Positions 1-6,663 are shown, counted from the stretch's first letter. The stretch: 9,720 nucleotides of DNA from Acidobacteriaceae bacterium (GCA_003140785.1 PLKY01000356.1:1-9720); one strand, 5' to 3'. Numbers and translations: made by a program. The notes: generated from the letters alone by a model not told the origin.

Positions 1-1
1 G

Positions 2-406
2 AACATCATTCCTACGGCATGGGTCGACGATCTGATCTTCTCTGGATCGGAGGCGCGTTGTGTGATGGAACTGGTTCGCCGGACACTTGCCGCCTGCGGA
101 TTCAAGATGTCGTCCAAGAAGCGCATCATCTTGACAGACCGCGACGCGAAGATCATCACAGGCATCAGGCTCGGGGCAGGGCGGGCTAGGGCCCCAAAGG
201 ACAAGCTTCGCGACATCAGAGCCGCCATTCATAAGCTTGAGATTGGGGCCATTTCACGCAGCGAACGTCGGAAATACATTGCAAGCCTCAAAGGCAGGCT
301 GAATCATATCGAACGAATTTGCAGCAAGGACGCTTCGCGATTAATCAGCAAGTTGGAATCCGTACTAGTTGGTGCGAAAGACCCGTCCGCTAGAAAACCT
401 GCCTAG
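2..406 (+). CDS. Reverse transcriptase, C-terminal part (5' end outside window)
   Basis: The frame is open from base 2, so the gene starts before the window; 134 codons remain. Residues 7-15 read WVDDLIFSG, which fits RT motif 5 (YxDD, the two catalytic Asp). Next come a GF..S.KK stretch (residues 33-40) and IITGI (51-55), matching the motif 6 and 7 region and the 'VTG' signature of retron-type and related bacterial RTs. The tail is basic and helical (LKGRLNHIERI), like the thumb of those RTs. An enzyme of this kind copies RNA into cDNA. In bacteria such genes are retrons, diversity-generating elements, group II introns or defence RTs. The tail shows no intron maturase or HNH domain. The subtype cannot be settled without the N-terminus and the upstream RNA. 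Trp replaces the usual Tyr of YxDD. Base composition looks less GC-rich than in the genes to the right, which may indicate transfer. Confidence 0.8.
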   Translation, partial: NIIPTAWVDDLIFSGSEARCVMELVRRTLAACGFKMSSKKRIILTDRDAKIITGIRLGAGRARAPKDKLRDIRAAIHKLEIGAISRSERRKYIASLKGRLNHIERICSKDASRLISKLESVLVGAKDPSARKPA

Positions 407-429
407 AAGAGGGCAAACCCAGACACGAC

Positions 430-446
430 GGGCGGGCGACCCGCCC
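430..446 (+). terminator. GC-rich hairpin after the reverse transcriptase gene
   Basis: A 7-bp perfect stem, GGGCGGG paired with CCCGCCC, has a 3-base CGA loop and starts 24 bases after the RT stop codon. The following bases are CCTTCC and not a T-run, so it is only a terminator-like structure. Confidence 0.4.
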
Positions 447-734
447 CTTCCGAACTGACAAACTAAGTGCACTATCATTCAACAGTTCAATCGCGAGGAA
501 GCGGGACAGCGCGCACCCCATTTTCGAGATAGATCCTTCGAAACGCCGTTCGGGTCCAGCGAATTCCCACAAACCAGCGCGACAAATTCTCTCATTGCTC
601 CGCACACCCCCATTTGCAGATCATTTCCGCTCACGGCGCACAATGAAATTGTCCCGGCAAGTGCGCAAGCGCGGCTGAAGCGAATGCTGTGGAGGGCAAG
701 AAGGGCACCCCTACCCCCCCCTCCTAAATTTGCG

Positions 735-743
735 TTATCCACA
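735..743 (+). promoter_or_regulatory. Possible DnaA box (TTATCCACA)
   Basis: This is an exact match to the classical high-affinity DnaA box TTATCCACA, in non-coding DNA about 170 bp before the first parS. A single 9-mer can occur by chance. No second perfect box or AT-rich unwinding element lies nearby, so an origin is not claimed. Confidence 0.35.
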
Positions 744-860
744 CCGATTTTGCAGAAGATTGCGCAGGCTTGTGATTCACGAGCTCTGCAGCCGATCGAA
801 GCGCATCCACAGCCAACGCCAATCCAAAAACGGGCCCCAAAACAAGTCCCGACAAAGCCG

Positions 861-925
861 ATATTCTTCGCAAATCCCAGCCAACACCTGTGACAGATGC
901 CGCAATTGTTCCACGTGGAACAATT
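861..925 (+). repeat. Degenerate direct repeat, copy 1 (contains parS 1)
   Basis: Without gaps this 65-bp stretch matches 1052-1116 at 53 of 65 positions: 31 of 43 in the left part and 22 of 22 across the palindrome. The similarity extends well beyond parS and includes an ATG six or seven bases before the palindrome in both copies. This suggests the parS unit was duplicated together with upstream sequence. Confidence 0.6.
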
Positions 926-926
926 G
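903..926. other. parS centromere-like site 1
   Basis: A perfect 24-bp palindrome centred between 914 and 915. Its 16-bp core TGTTCCACGTGGAACA (907-922) matches the known ParB-binding parS consensus TGTTNCACGTGNAACA, and is the form known from Pseudomonas. ParB loads here and spreads along DNA to drive chromosome segregation with ParA. Three copies lie within about 215 bp, which makes chance very unlikely. No parA or parB gene is in the window. Confidence 0.85.
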
Positions 927-977
927 TGTTCGCTGGCACATTTCGCGCGAAGCTTATGCGTGAGCGAACAGTCCCAA

Positions 978-1001
978 AAATTGTTCCACGTGGAACAATT
1001 T
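978..1001. other. parS centromere-like site 2
   Basis: A perfect 24-bp palindrome with the same 16-bp core (982-997) as site 1 and the same AATT flanks. Its centre is 75 bp from the centre of site 1 and 116 bp from that of site 3. It lies wholly in non-coding DNA. Confidence 0.85.
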
Positions 1002-1051
1002 CAGCGACCCGATGAAGTCCAATCCACCACGCGAAGCCCGCGCCGGACGGC

Positions 1052-1116
1052 AAATCCTTCGCAAACTCCAATCAACATCGGTGGCAAATGTCACAATTGT
1101 TCCACGTGGAACAATT
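1052..1116 (+). repeat. Degenerate direct repeat, copy 2 (contains parS 3)
   Basis: This is the second copy of the 65-bp repeat at 861-925, offset by 191 bp. It carries the gluQ start codon and parS 3. Because 191 is not a multiple of three, the two copies are in different reading frames. Confidence 0.6.
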
Positions 1117-2056
1117 TCGAAGCGCGAAACAGTCTAGCTACAGAGGCCGCCTCGCCCCGTCACCCACCGGCTATCTCCACATCGGCCACGCGCGCACCTT
1201 CTTCGCCGCCTTCGAGCGAGCCCGCGCCGCGCACGGCACCCTGGTCCTGCGTATGGAAGACCTTGATCCCGATCGCAGCCGCGCCACCTACGCAGAGGCC
1301 GCAATCGAAGATCTGCATTGGCTTGGAATCAGCTGGCAAGAAGGTCCCGACATCGGCGGCCCACACGCACCCTACACGCAGAGTCAGTGCCACGACACAT
1401 ATCGCGCCGCATGGCGCAAGCTTCTCGAAGGCGAATTCATCTATCCCTGCCGCTGTTCCCGCAAAGACCTCGCCGCCGCGCTCAGCGCCCCACACGAAAG
1501 CGCCCATCCAGACCTGCTCGACGACGAACCAATCTATCCCGGAACGTGTCGGCCCGGCACCTGCCGCCCAGCATTGCATGCAGCTGACGTTTCGAGCAGT
1601 GCATCACCAGATCGAGAATCTCCCGCCGCCAACTGGCGCTTCCGCGTTCCCGACGGCGAAGCCATCGATTTCTACGACTTGAATTTAGGTCCGCAGCGCT
1701 TCATCGCCGGCAAAGACTTCGGCGACTTCCTCGTCTGGCGCCGTGATGGCGTCCCAAGCTATCAGCTCGCCTGCGTGGCCGATGACGCAGCCATGCGCAT
1801 CACCGAAGTCGTCCGCGGCGCGGATTTGTTCAAGTCCACCGCGCGCCAAATCCTGCTCAACCGCGCGCTCGGCTTTCAAGATCCTGCATGGCTCCACTGC
1901 GGTTTGGTCGTCGATCGCGAAGGTCGACGCCTCGCCAAGCGCCACGACGCGCTCAGCATCCACACCTTGCGCGAGAGCGGACTTACTCCTGCAGAAGTCC
2001 TGTCAGGAGATATGTCAGAGATGGAAAACGGGATTAATACGGAAAGAAAGCAATAG
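1088..2056 (+). CDS. gluQ: Glutamyl-Q tRNA(Asp) synthetase
   Basis: This GluRS paralogue activates glutamate and attaches it to queuosine at the wobble base of tRNA(Asp), acting in the cytoplasm after queuosine synthesis. At 322 residues it has a catalytic core only and no anticodon-binding domain, which separates it from GltX. Visible motifs are RLAPSPTGYLHIGH (residues 21-34, HIGH class I signature), a zinc-type site Cys121, Cys123, Tyr150 and Cys154 as in E. coli GluQ, ITEVVRGADL (238-247), and LAKRH (282-286) in place of KMSKS. A short internal repeat, PGTCRPGTCRP, follows the zinc site. The start is uncertain: ATG 1088 has only a weak GGTGG before it and adds a 17-residue leader encoded partly by parS 3, while GTG 1106 is the other in-frame choice. 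Coding-strand sequence is unusually C-rich compared with its neighbours. It is convergent with the pirin gene. Confidence 0.9.
   Translation: MSQLFHVEQFRSAKQSSYRGRLAPSPTGYLHIGHARTFFAAFERARAAHGTLVLRMEDLDPDRSRATYAEAAIEDLHWLGISWQEGPDIGGPHAPYTQSQCHDTYRAAWRKLLEGEFIYPCRCSRKDLAAALSAPHESAHPDLLDDEPIYPGTCRPGTCRPALHAADVSSSASPDRESPAANWRFRVPDGEAIDFYDLNLGPQRFIAGKDFGDFLVWRRDGVPSYQLACVADDAAMRITEVVRGADLFKSTARQILLNRALGFQDPAWLHCGLVVDREGRRLAKRHDALSIHTLRESGLTPAEVLSGDMSEMENGINTERKQ
1095..1116. other. parS centromere-like site 3, inside the gluQ start region
   Basis: A perfect 22-bp palindrome with the same 16-bp core (1098-1113). If gluQ starts at ATG 1088, the site overlaps codons 3-10 and encodes LFHVEQ. A ParB nucleation site here could affect transcription or initiation of gluQ, and the protein's N-terminus appears shaped by it. 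Confidence 0.85.
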
Positions 2057-2060
2057 AAAA

Positions 2061-2086
2061 GGCGCGGCCGAGCTCGCAGCCGCGCC
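2061..2086 (-). terminator. Terminator between gluQ and the pirin gene
   Basis: An 8-bp perfect stem GGCGCGGC / GCCGCGCC has a 10-base loop. On the minus strand it is followed directly by TTTTC, so it is a good Rho-independent terminator for the pirin transcript, whose stop codon is 17 bp away. It may also end gluQ transcription from the other side. Confidence 0.75.
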
Positions 2087-2103
2087 GTCAGTCTTGCGCA
2101 TTC

Positions 2104-3009
2104 TTACTGGTGCTTGATGAACTTGCCGTTCTGCAGCTCGCGCATCGCCTGCTGCAATTCCGCCTGCGTGTTCATCACGATCGGCCCGTACCACGCCACC
2201 GGCTCCTCGAGCGGTTTACCAGAGACCAGCAGGAAGCGAATCCCTTCCGGCCCGGCCTGCACTACGATCTCATCGCCACGATCGAACAGCACGAGCGAAT
2301 GGTTCTTCGCGTCGTAAACAGGCGTTGCAGCCGGATCGACCGCCGACTCGGTCAGCACAGCCTTTGGGTCCGAAGCATCCCGAAAAGTTCCAGAGCCAGC
2401 GAAGACGTAGGCGAATGCGTTGCGGGTAGTCTCGACTTGAATCCGGCGCAGCTTATTGGGCGGCACTGAGATGTCGACGTAGCTCGGGTCTGCGGCAACA
2501 CCCTCGACCGGCCCAGTTTTGCCCCAGAATGTGCCGCAGATGATGCGCGCCTTGGTGCCATCGTCCTCCGTCACTTCGGGAATCGCGGCCGAGGGAATGT
2601 CCTGGTAGCGCGGGTCGGTCATCTTGAGCGAAGCGGGCAGGTTGGCCCACAGCTGGAACCCGTGCATGCGCCCGTTCGCATCGCCCTTTGGCATCTCCTG
2701 GTGAAGAATGCCGCTGCCGGCCGTCATCCACTGCACATCACCCGCGGTCATGCGGCCCTTGTTGCCCAGGCTGTCGCCGTGCGCCACTTCACCGGCCAGC
2801 ACATAAGTGATGGTCTCGATCCCGCGGTGCGGATGCCACGGAAATCCGGCCAGATAATCCGCCGGATTCTCATTGCGAAAATCATCCAGCAGCAGGAACG
2901 GATCGAATTCCTTGGTTTTGCCGAAACCGAAGGCACGCTGTAATTTAACGCCAGCACCCTCAAGGGTGGGCTTGGTTTCAAGAATCTGTTTAACGGCTCG
3001 CAGTGACAT
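2104..3009 (-). CDS. Pirin family protein (bicupin metalloprotein)
   Basis: A 301-residue protein with two cupin domains. The first holds the pirin metal site, His59 and His61 in HPHRGIET, then His103 and Glu105 in GILHQEMP, matching the four Fe-binding residues of known pirins. The second cupin domain (about 160-280) is typical. Some bacterial pirins, such as E. coli YhhW, show quercetin 2,3-dioxygenase activity, while others bind enzymes or regulators; the role here is not shown by sequence. A longer frame reaches 3057, but the ATG at 3009 is preceded by a perfect AGGAGGT four bases away and begins MSLRAVKQI, so this start is chosen. It lies downstream of yceI on the same strand with its own presumed promoter, and shares a 20-bp upstream palindrome with yceI. 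There is no signal peptide, so it is cytoplasmic. Confidence 0.92.
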   Translation of the reverse strand: MSLRAVKQILETKPTLEGAGVKLQRAFGFGKTKEFDPFLLLDDFRNENPADYLAGFPWHPHRGIETITYVLAGEVAHGDSLGNKGRMTAGDVQWMTAGSGILHQEMPKGDANGRMHGFQLWANLPASLKMTDPRYQDIPSAAIPEVTEDDGTKARIICGTFWGKTGPVEGVAADPSYVDISVPPNKLRRIQVETTRNAFAYVFAGSGTFRDASDPKAVLTESAVDPAATPVYDAKNHSLVLFDRGDEIVVQAGPEGIRFLLVSGKPLEEPVAWYGPIVMNTQAELQQAMRELQNGKFIKHQ

Positions 3010-3013
3010 CGGG

Positions 3014-3020
3014 ACCTCCT
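3014..3020 (-). promoter_or_regulatory. Ribosome binding site of the pirin gene
   Basis: On the minus strand this reads AGGAGGT, the full anti-16S sequence, four bases before ATG 3009. It fixes the start 16 codons inside the longest open frame. Confidence 0.85.
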
Positions 3021-3074
3021 GTTGAGCAACTACGGGGGATTGCTCACTTCTGTCCAATTAGATTCACGAGGGCA

Positions 3075-3094
3075 ATATTCGTTGCAACAACTAT
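3075..3094 (-). promoter_or_regulatory. Putative operator upstream of the pirin gene
   Basis: The 20-mer ATATTCGTTGCAACAACTAT is an imperfect palindrome (perfect GTTGCAAC centre, 16 of 20 positions symmetric). It is identical to 3733-3752 upstream of yceI and lies 65 bp before the pirin ATG. Shape and position suit a dimeric repressor of the MarR or HxlR type, which is inferred from the pattern only. Confidence 0.6.
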
Positions 3095-3097
3095 CCT

Positions 3098-3120
3098 GGC
3101 CGGCACCCCTCGCGCCGGCC
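3098..3120 (-). terminator. Hairpin after yceI
   Basis: A 7-bp perfect stem GGCCGGC / GCCGGCC with a 9-base loop starts 13 bp beyond the yceI stop codon. No T-run follows on the minus strand. It probably separates the yceI transcript from the pirin transcript, since the pirin operator lies just after it. Confidence 0.5.
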
Positions 3121-3133
3121 TCAACGAAGGGTC

Positions 3134-3691
3134 TTATGCCTTGATGAACTGGATATCGAGCGTAATCGTTACGTCTTCGCCCACCAGCACGCCGCCGGTT
3201 TCGAGCGCCGCATTCCATGCGAGGCCAAAATCTTTGCGGTTGATACGGGCAGTGGCGGAAAGGCCAATGCGCGTGTTGCCCCATGGGTCCTTGCCGGGTT
3301 CGCTCGGGCCTTCCACGGCAAAGCTCACGGCGCGCGTCACGCCATGCAGCGTCAACTCGCCCACCACGGCATGCTCCCCGGGAGCCGTGCGGCCCACTTC
3401 AGTCGACTTAAACGTAAAGGTCGGAAACTTCTCGGCGTCGAAGAAGTCGGCGCTCTTGAGATGCGCATCGCGCTGCTCGTCGCCAGTGCTGAGCGAAGCA
3501 ACCGGGATGGTGGCCTCCACGGTAGAACGGCTGGGATCGGCTTCATCAAAGGTGAGAGTGCCACTGATTCCAGAGAACTTACCCTTCACATTCGAGATCA
3601 TCATGTGCTTCACTTTGAACTCGGCGGCAGAGTGGGCGGGGTCGATCTTCCAGGTGGATACGGCGGAGGTGGTGGTTGCGGTTGCGGTCAT
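3134..3691 (-). CDS. YceI family protein
   Basis: A 185-residue protein of the YceI family, a lipocalin-like beta-barrel that in known members holds a long isoprenoid such as a polyprenyl quinone or carotenoid. The family pattern is clear: WKIDPAHSAAEFKVKHMM near the N-terminus, then GKFSGISGTLTFD, HLKSADFFDAEKFPTFTF, GELTLHGVTR and FGLAWN near the end. There is no signal peptide, unlike secreted E. coli YceI, so it should be cytoplasmic. The frame extends to 3748, but ATG 3691 has AAGGAG nine bases upstream, while the longer start would overlap the operator and lacks family similarity. It shares the 20-bp palindrome with the pirin gene, which suggests joint induction, perhaps by quinone or oxidative stress (inferred). 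It is divergent from the permease gene. Confidence 0.93.
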   Translation of the reverse strand: MTATATTTSAVSTWKIDPAHSAAEFKVKHMMISNVKGKFSGISGTLTFDEADPSRSTVEATIPVASLSTGDEQRDAHLKSADFFDAEKFPTFTFKSTEVGRTAPGEHAVVGELTLHGVTRAVSFAVEGPSEPGKDPWGNTRIGLSATARINRKDFGLAWNAALETGGVLVGEDVTITLDIQFIKA

Positions 3692-3700
3692 ATTGGTTTG

Positions 3701-3706
3701 CTCCTT
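3701..3706 (-). promoter_or_regulatory. Ribosome binding site of yceI
   Basis: The minus strand reads AAGGAG nine bases before ATG 3691. It supports that start over the upstream ATG at 3748. Confidence 0.75.
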
Positions 3707-3732
3707 TTCATTTCTTTCGATGCGGCAACAAG

Positions 3733-3752
3733 ATATTCGTTGCAACAACTAT
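3733..3752 (-). promoter_or_regulatory. Putative operator upstream of yceI
   Basis: A second exact copy of the 20-bp imperfect palindrome found at 3075-3094, here 41 bp before the yceI start and in the space shared with the divergent permease gene. Exact identity of two copies, both before minus-strand genes, points to one regulator acting on both. Confidence 0.6.
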
Positions 3753-3870
3753 TTTGCGGGTGTGTGAATTTCGTTGAGGTTTGCAAAACTCCGTCCGTTT
3801 GCGTCGGTAAAGACTGCAAAGATATGGCGGCCAGCCCGGCTGCATGCGAGGATGTTTTGTATTCCCGCTG

Positions 3871-3876
3871 GGAGAG
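3871..3876 (+). promoter_or_regulatory. Ribosome binding site of the permease gene
   Basis: GGAGAG lies six bases before TTG 3883. It is the main reason for preferring this rare start codon over ATG 3844. Confidence 0.55.
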
Positions 3877-3882
3877 ACGGCC

Positions 3883-6321
3883 TTGCATACGGTATTTCAG
3901 GATCTTCGCTTTGCCACACGCCAGCTTGTGAAAAGCCCAGGCTTCACGCTCACCGCGATCCTGTCGCTGGCGCTCGGCATCGGTGCAACCACGGCCGTCT
4001 TCAGCGTGATCTACGCGGCCCTCATCCATCCCTACCCATTCACGCACGCCGACCGGATCATGCGACTCACCGTCCAAGACAAGGCCAGCCAAGATCGATG
4101 GGTGAGCCTGAGCAGTCCGCAGATCAAGCAGCTTCGGCAATCGCCCGCGGTCGATAGCCTGGTAGCCATGGACGATTGGTCGATGACCCTGAGCGGGCGC
4201 GACCTGCCCGAAGACGCTTGGACCATTTTTCTCACGCCCAACGGATTCGACTTTCTGGGCGTGCCCGCATGGCGCGGGCGCGGCCTAATCCCGTCCGATG
4301 CAGTCGAGGGACATAGCCCGCAGCCCGTGGTGGTGCTGGGATATCGGTTCTGGCAGCGCCACTTCAACTCCGATGAAGGCGTGGTGGGACGGACGCTGCA
4401 ACTGAACCGGCAGAACTACACGATTGTTGGAATCGCAGCGCCGCGCTTCCGCTGGTACAGCGCGGACGTTTATCTGCCGCTCGATCTCAACCAGGACCCG
4501 GTGCCGATCTACATGGTGAACTTGCGCCTCAAGCCGGGCGCGTCGCGCGAGGCAACCGACGCGGCGTTGCAGCCGCTGATGGAGCAGTTCGCCAAAGAAA
4601 CGCCGAAGCATTTTCCCGAGCACTTCAAAGTGCACGTGGAGGGGTTGAACGACTGGGTGGAGAGGCAGATTGGGCACACGCTCTATTTACTGCTGGCCGC
4701 GGTGGGGTTGCTGCTGGTGATCGGGTGCGCCAATGTTTCGATTCTGCTGCTGGCGCGCGGCACGGTGCGCCAGCATGAGCTGGCCGTGCGCAGCGCGATT
4801 GGAGCCAACCGCAGGCGCATCGTTCGCCAGTTGCTTACGGAGTCTCTGCTGCTTGCCCTCACAGGTGCGGCGCTGGGCGTAGCGGCCGCGTACGGCATGC
4901 TTGCGGCGGTCCGCGTGGTGCTTCCAGGAGACGCTTTCGCGCCTGAGGTTGTAATTGAAATCAACCTGCCCGTGCTCTTCTTCTGCGTGGGCATCGCACT
5001 GGTGACTGGAATCCTGTTTGGCTTGTGGCCGGCGTTGCAGCTCTCGCGCCCCGCGATGGCGCAGATGATGCAGTCGAACACGCGCAGAACGGCGGGAAGC
5101 GTGCATGGGCGCAGGACTCATAACCTGCTTATCGGCGGACAGATTGCACTGACGCTTTTGCTGCTGGCGGGCGCGGGAACGGCGATGGAGGGATTTCAGC
5201 GGCTGATGCACGTTCCGCTAGGGTATGACCCGCACCATGTGATGTCCATCGCGATTCCATTGCACGAGAACTCCTACACGACCTGGCAGGATCGCTCGAC
5301 CTATTTCGCGCAGCAGCTGGCCGCGGTGGCCGCTACGCCCGGTGTGACCGTTGCGGGCATCTCGGCGAACGCCACGCCGCCCCGCAATGGATCGAGCGCC
5401 CGATTTGAGATTGAGGGGCGGACGGGCCTGGAACAGCAAGATGCGCAGCTGAATTACGTGAGTCCCGGATATTTCCCCACGCTCGGTATTCCCTTGCTGC
5501 GGGGCAGGCTTTGGAGCGAAGCGGAGAATCGCGATGCGGCGCATGTCGTGGTGATCAACCAGGCCATGGCGCGGCTCTATTTCCCCAACGGCGATGCCAT
5601 TGGCCATTCCATCAAATTGCCCGGCATTGAGAACCGGCCGCCGATCGTGCTATCGGCACTCGGCATCGCGGACGCGTGGCTGCAGATTGTGGGCGTGGTT
5701 GCGGACCACCGCAATGCCGGACTGCGCGACCCTGTGAGGCCCGAGGTTTTTGTGCCGTGGACGCTCTGCATGCGGGAGTACACCCAAATATTGGTGCGCT
5801 CGGATGTGGCTCCGTTGTCCCTCTTGCGGGCGATTCGGATGCAACTCACGCTGGCGAACGCCGACCAGCAAACGGGCAGCGAAGTCGATGACCTGGAGCA
5901 ATGGATCAAAGACGAGCCCGAGTGGCAGCAGGACCAACTAGTCGCCTGGATCTTTGGCGCACTCTCGGTGCTGGCTCTGGCGCTCGCTGCTGTCGGACTC
6001 TACAGCGTCGTGTCGTACACGGTGACGCAGCGGACCAATGAGTTTGGCATTCGCATGGCGCTGGGCGCGAAGCGTGCTCATGTGCTGCGCATCGTTCTCG
6101 CGTCCACGCTGGTGAACGCAGGCGGTGGCATTCTCGCTGGGATCGCGATGACCCTGGCACTGGGCAAGGTGCTTGCGGAATGGACGGAAGGCGGTTCACA
6201 CGATCCGCTTGTTCTGTTGGCCGCGTCGCTTTCGCTTCTTGCGGTCGCTGGGATTGCCTGTGTTGTGCCTGCGCGCCGCGCCGCTCGCATCGAGCCGATG
6301 GCGGCCCTGCGCTACGAGTAG
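3883..6321 (+). CDS. ADOP-type MacB/FtsX permease
   Basis: A large inner-membrane permease of the MacB/FtsX type with no ATPase domain, as in the 'acidobacterial duplicated orphan permease' family; the cargo is unknown. Order in the 812-residue protein: cytoplasmic start [17 protein letters not shown], one membrane segment (about 22-46), a long periplasmic MacB-type domain, a first FtsX domain with membrane segments near 265-290, 315-340 and 363-385, another membrane segment at 415-437, a second periplasmic domain, then a second FtsX domain (about 685-800) ending in [16 protein letters not shown]. Both FtsX halves carry the [14 protein letters not shown] / [15 protein letters not shown] motif. 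Start: TTG 3883 has GGAGAG six bases upstream and gives a family-like N-terminus; the in-frame ATG 3844 would add 13 unrelated residues and has a weak site. No ATPase partner is nearby. Confidence 0.9.
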   Translation: MHTVFQDLRFATRQLVKSPGFTLTAILSLALGIGATTAVFSVIYAALIHPYPFTHADRIMRLTVQDKASQDRWVSLSSPQIKQLRQSPAVDSLVAMDDWSMTLSGRDLPEDAWTIFLTPNGFDFLGVPAWRGRGLIPSDAVEGHSPQPVVVLGYRFWQRHFNSDEGVVGRTLQLNRQNYTIVGIAAPRFRWYSADVYLPLDLNQDPVPIYMVNLRLKPGASREATDAALQPLMEQFAKETPKHFPEHFKVHVEGLNDWVERQIGHTLYLLLAAVGLLLVIGCANVSILLLARGTVRQHELAVRSAIGANRRRIVRQLLTESLLLALTGAALGVAAAYGMLAAVRVVLPGDAFAPEVVIEINLPVLFFCVGIALVTGILFGLWPALQLSRPAMAQMMQSNTRRTAGSVHGRRTHNLLIGGQIALTLLLLAGAGTAMEGFQRLMHVPLGYDPHHVMSIAIPLHENSYTTWQDRSTYFAQQLAAVAATPGVTVAGISANATPPRNGSSARFEIEGRTGLEQQDAQLNYVSPGYFPTLGIPLLRGRLWSEAENRDAAHVVVINQAMARLYFPNGDAIGHSIKLPGIENRPPIVLSALGIADAWLQIVGVVADHRNAGLRDPVRPEVFVPWTLCMREYTQILVRSDVAPLSLLRAIRMQLTLANADQQTGSEVDDLEQWIKDEPEWQQDQLVAWIFGALSVLALALAAVGLYSVVSYTVTQRTNEFGIRMALGAKRAHVLRIVLASTLVNAGGGILAGIAMTLALGKVLAEWTEGGSHDPLVLLAASLSLLAVAGIACVVPARRAARIEPMAALRYE

Positions 6322-6384
6322 CGGACCATCGGCTTCGCAGCGAAACGCTCCTGTGTTTTGTGCCAGCCCCGGTTCGAATGCGAT

Positions 6385-6412
6385 GGGCAGAAGGCAGAGA
6401 ATCTGCTCGCCC
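6385..6412 (+). terminator. Hairpin after the permease gene
   Basis: An outer GGGC/GCCC pairing encloses a GCAGA-GAA-TCTGC hairpin with an asymmetric internal loop. There is no T-run after it. Possible terminator of the permease transcript. Confidence 0.3.
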
Positions 6413-6459
6413 GTGAGTGTGACTTCCCCAAGTTGATGATCTATTAAATCGATTGAATT

Positions 6460-6473
6460 AGGCGTGTACGCCT
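6460..6473. promoter_or_regulatory. Palindrome in the pilin upstream region
   Basis: AGGCGTGTACGCCT is a 6-bp inverted repeat with a 2-base centre, framed by ATTAAATCG at 6443 and its inverse at 6503. The short centre favours a protein-binding site over an RNA hairpin. No regulator is recognised. Confidence 0.3.
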
Positions 6474-6650
6474 TACCACCTCAGTAATCCTTTAGCTGGT
6501 TACGATTTAATGCGAGAAGAAGTCAGAGGGGGGATTGTCTTCCATGGTCGAGTGAATCATGCTCCTAAGTGTGGCTCCCCCACGCGTCATTGCCAGCTGA
6601 TCACGTTCGAACGCAGTTCTAAATCGATAAATCTACGAACTGCCCCAGAT

Positions 6651-6658
6651 GGAGGGAG
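6651..6658 (+). promoter_or_regulatory. Ribosome binding site of the pilin gene
   Basis: GGAGGGAG lies five bases before ATG 6664. The upstream in-frame ATG at 6649 overlaps this site and is therefore not the likely start. Confidence 0.8.
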
Positions 6659-6663
6659 TACAT

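Larger units (their letters stand above)
407..1087. other. Gene-poor 680-bp region upstream of gluQ
   Basis: No reading frame here looks like a protein; the open frames are Pro/Arg-rich translations of C-rich DNA. The left half holds the hairpin after the RT gene and otherwise nothing recognised. The right half holds a DnaA-box-like 9-mer, an 8-base C-run near 714-721, and two complete parS palindromes. The plus strand is visibly C-rich from about 680 on. The region must also contain the gluQ promoter, but no clear -35/-10 pair was found. Confidence 0.6.
6322..6663. other. Intergenic region between permease and pilin genes
   Basis: No convincing gene in 342 bp. It contains a terminator-like hairpin (6385-6412), a 14-bp palindrome AGGCGTGTACGCCT (6460-6473), and a 9-bp inverted repeat ATTAAATCG / CGATTTAAT (6443-6451 and 6503-6511) flanking that palindrome. 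From about 6430 the sequence is more AT-rich, as expected of a promoter region for the pilin gene, but no clear -35/-10 pair was found. Confidence 0.5.

Noticed and set aside
407..700. Retron RNA or DGR variable/template repeat after the RT gene
   Set aside because: No long inverted repeats flanking an msr-msd-like unit and no repeated segment were found here. Such elements usually lie upstream of the RT gene or near a target gene, outside this window.
724..1071. 115-codon minus-strand frame across the parS region
   Set aside because: It is composed of the palindromes read on the other strand, has no recognisable domain and overlaps clear regulatory DNA.
407..1100. Replication origin suggested by a perfect DnaA box and nearby parS
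   Set aside because: Only one perfect box is present. No AT-rich unwinding region, no box cluster and no dnaA, dnaN or mnmG neighbours were seen.
897..1682. 261-codon open frame with repeated LFHVEQ near its start
   Set aside because: The FHVEQ repeats are only translations of the parS palindromes, and the rest is an out-of-frame Pro/Ser/Arg-rich reading through gluQ.
4628..4642. Fourth parS-like site (GCACGTGGAG)
   Set aside because: Only the central CACGTGG matches. The flanks break the palindrome, and it lies inside permease coding sequence.
6371..6381. tRNA T-arm-like GGTTCGAATGC
   Set aside because: The flanking bases cannot form the 5-bp T-stem, and no acceptor stem, D-arm or anticodon arm fits around it.
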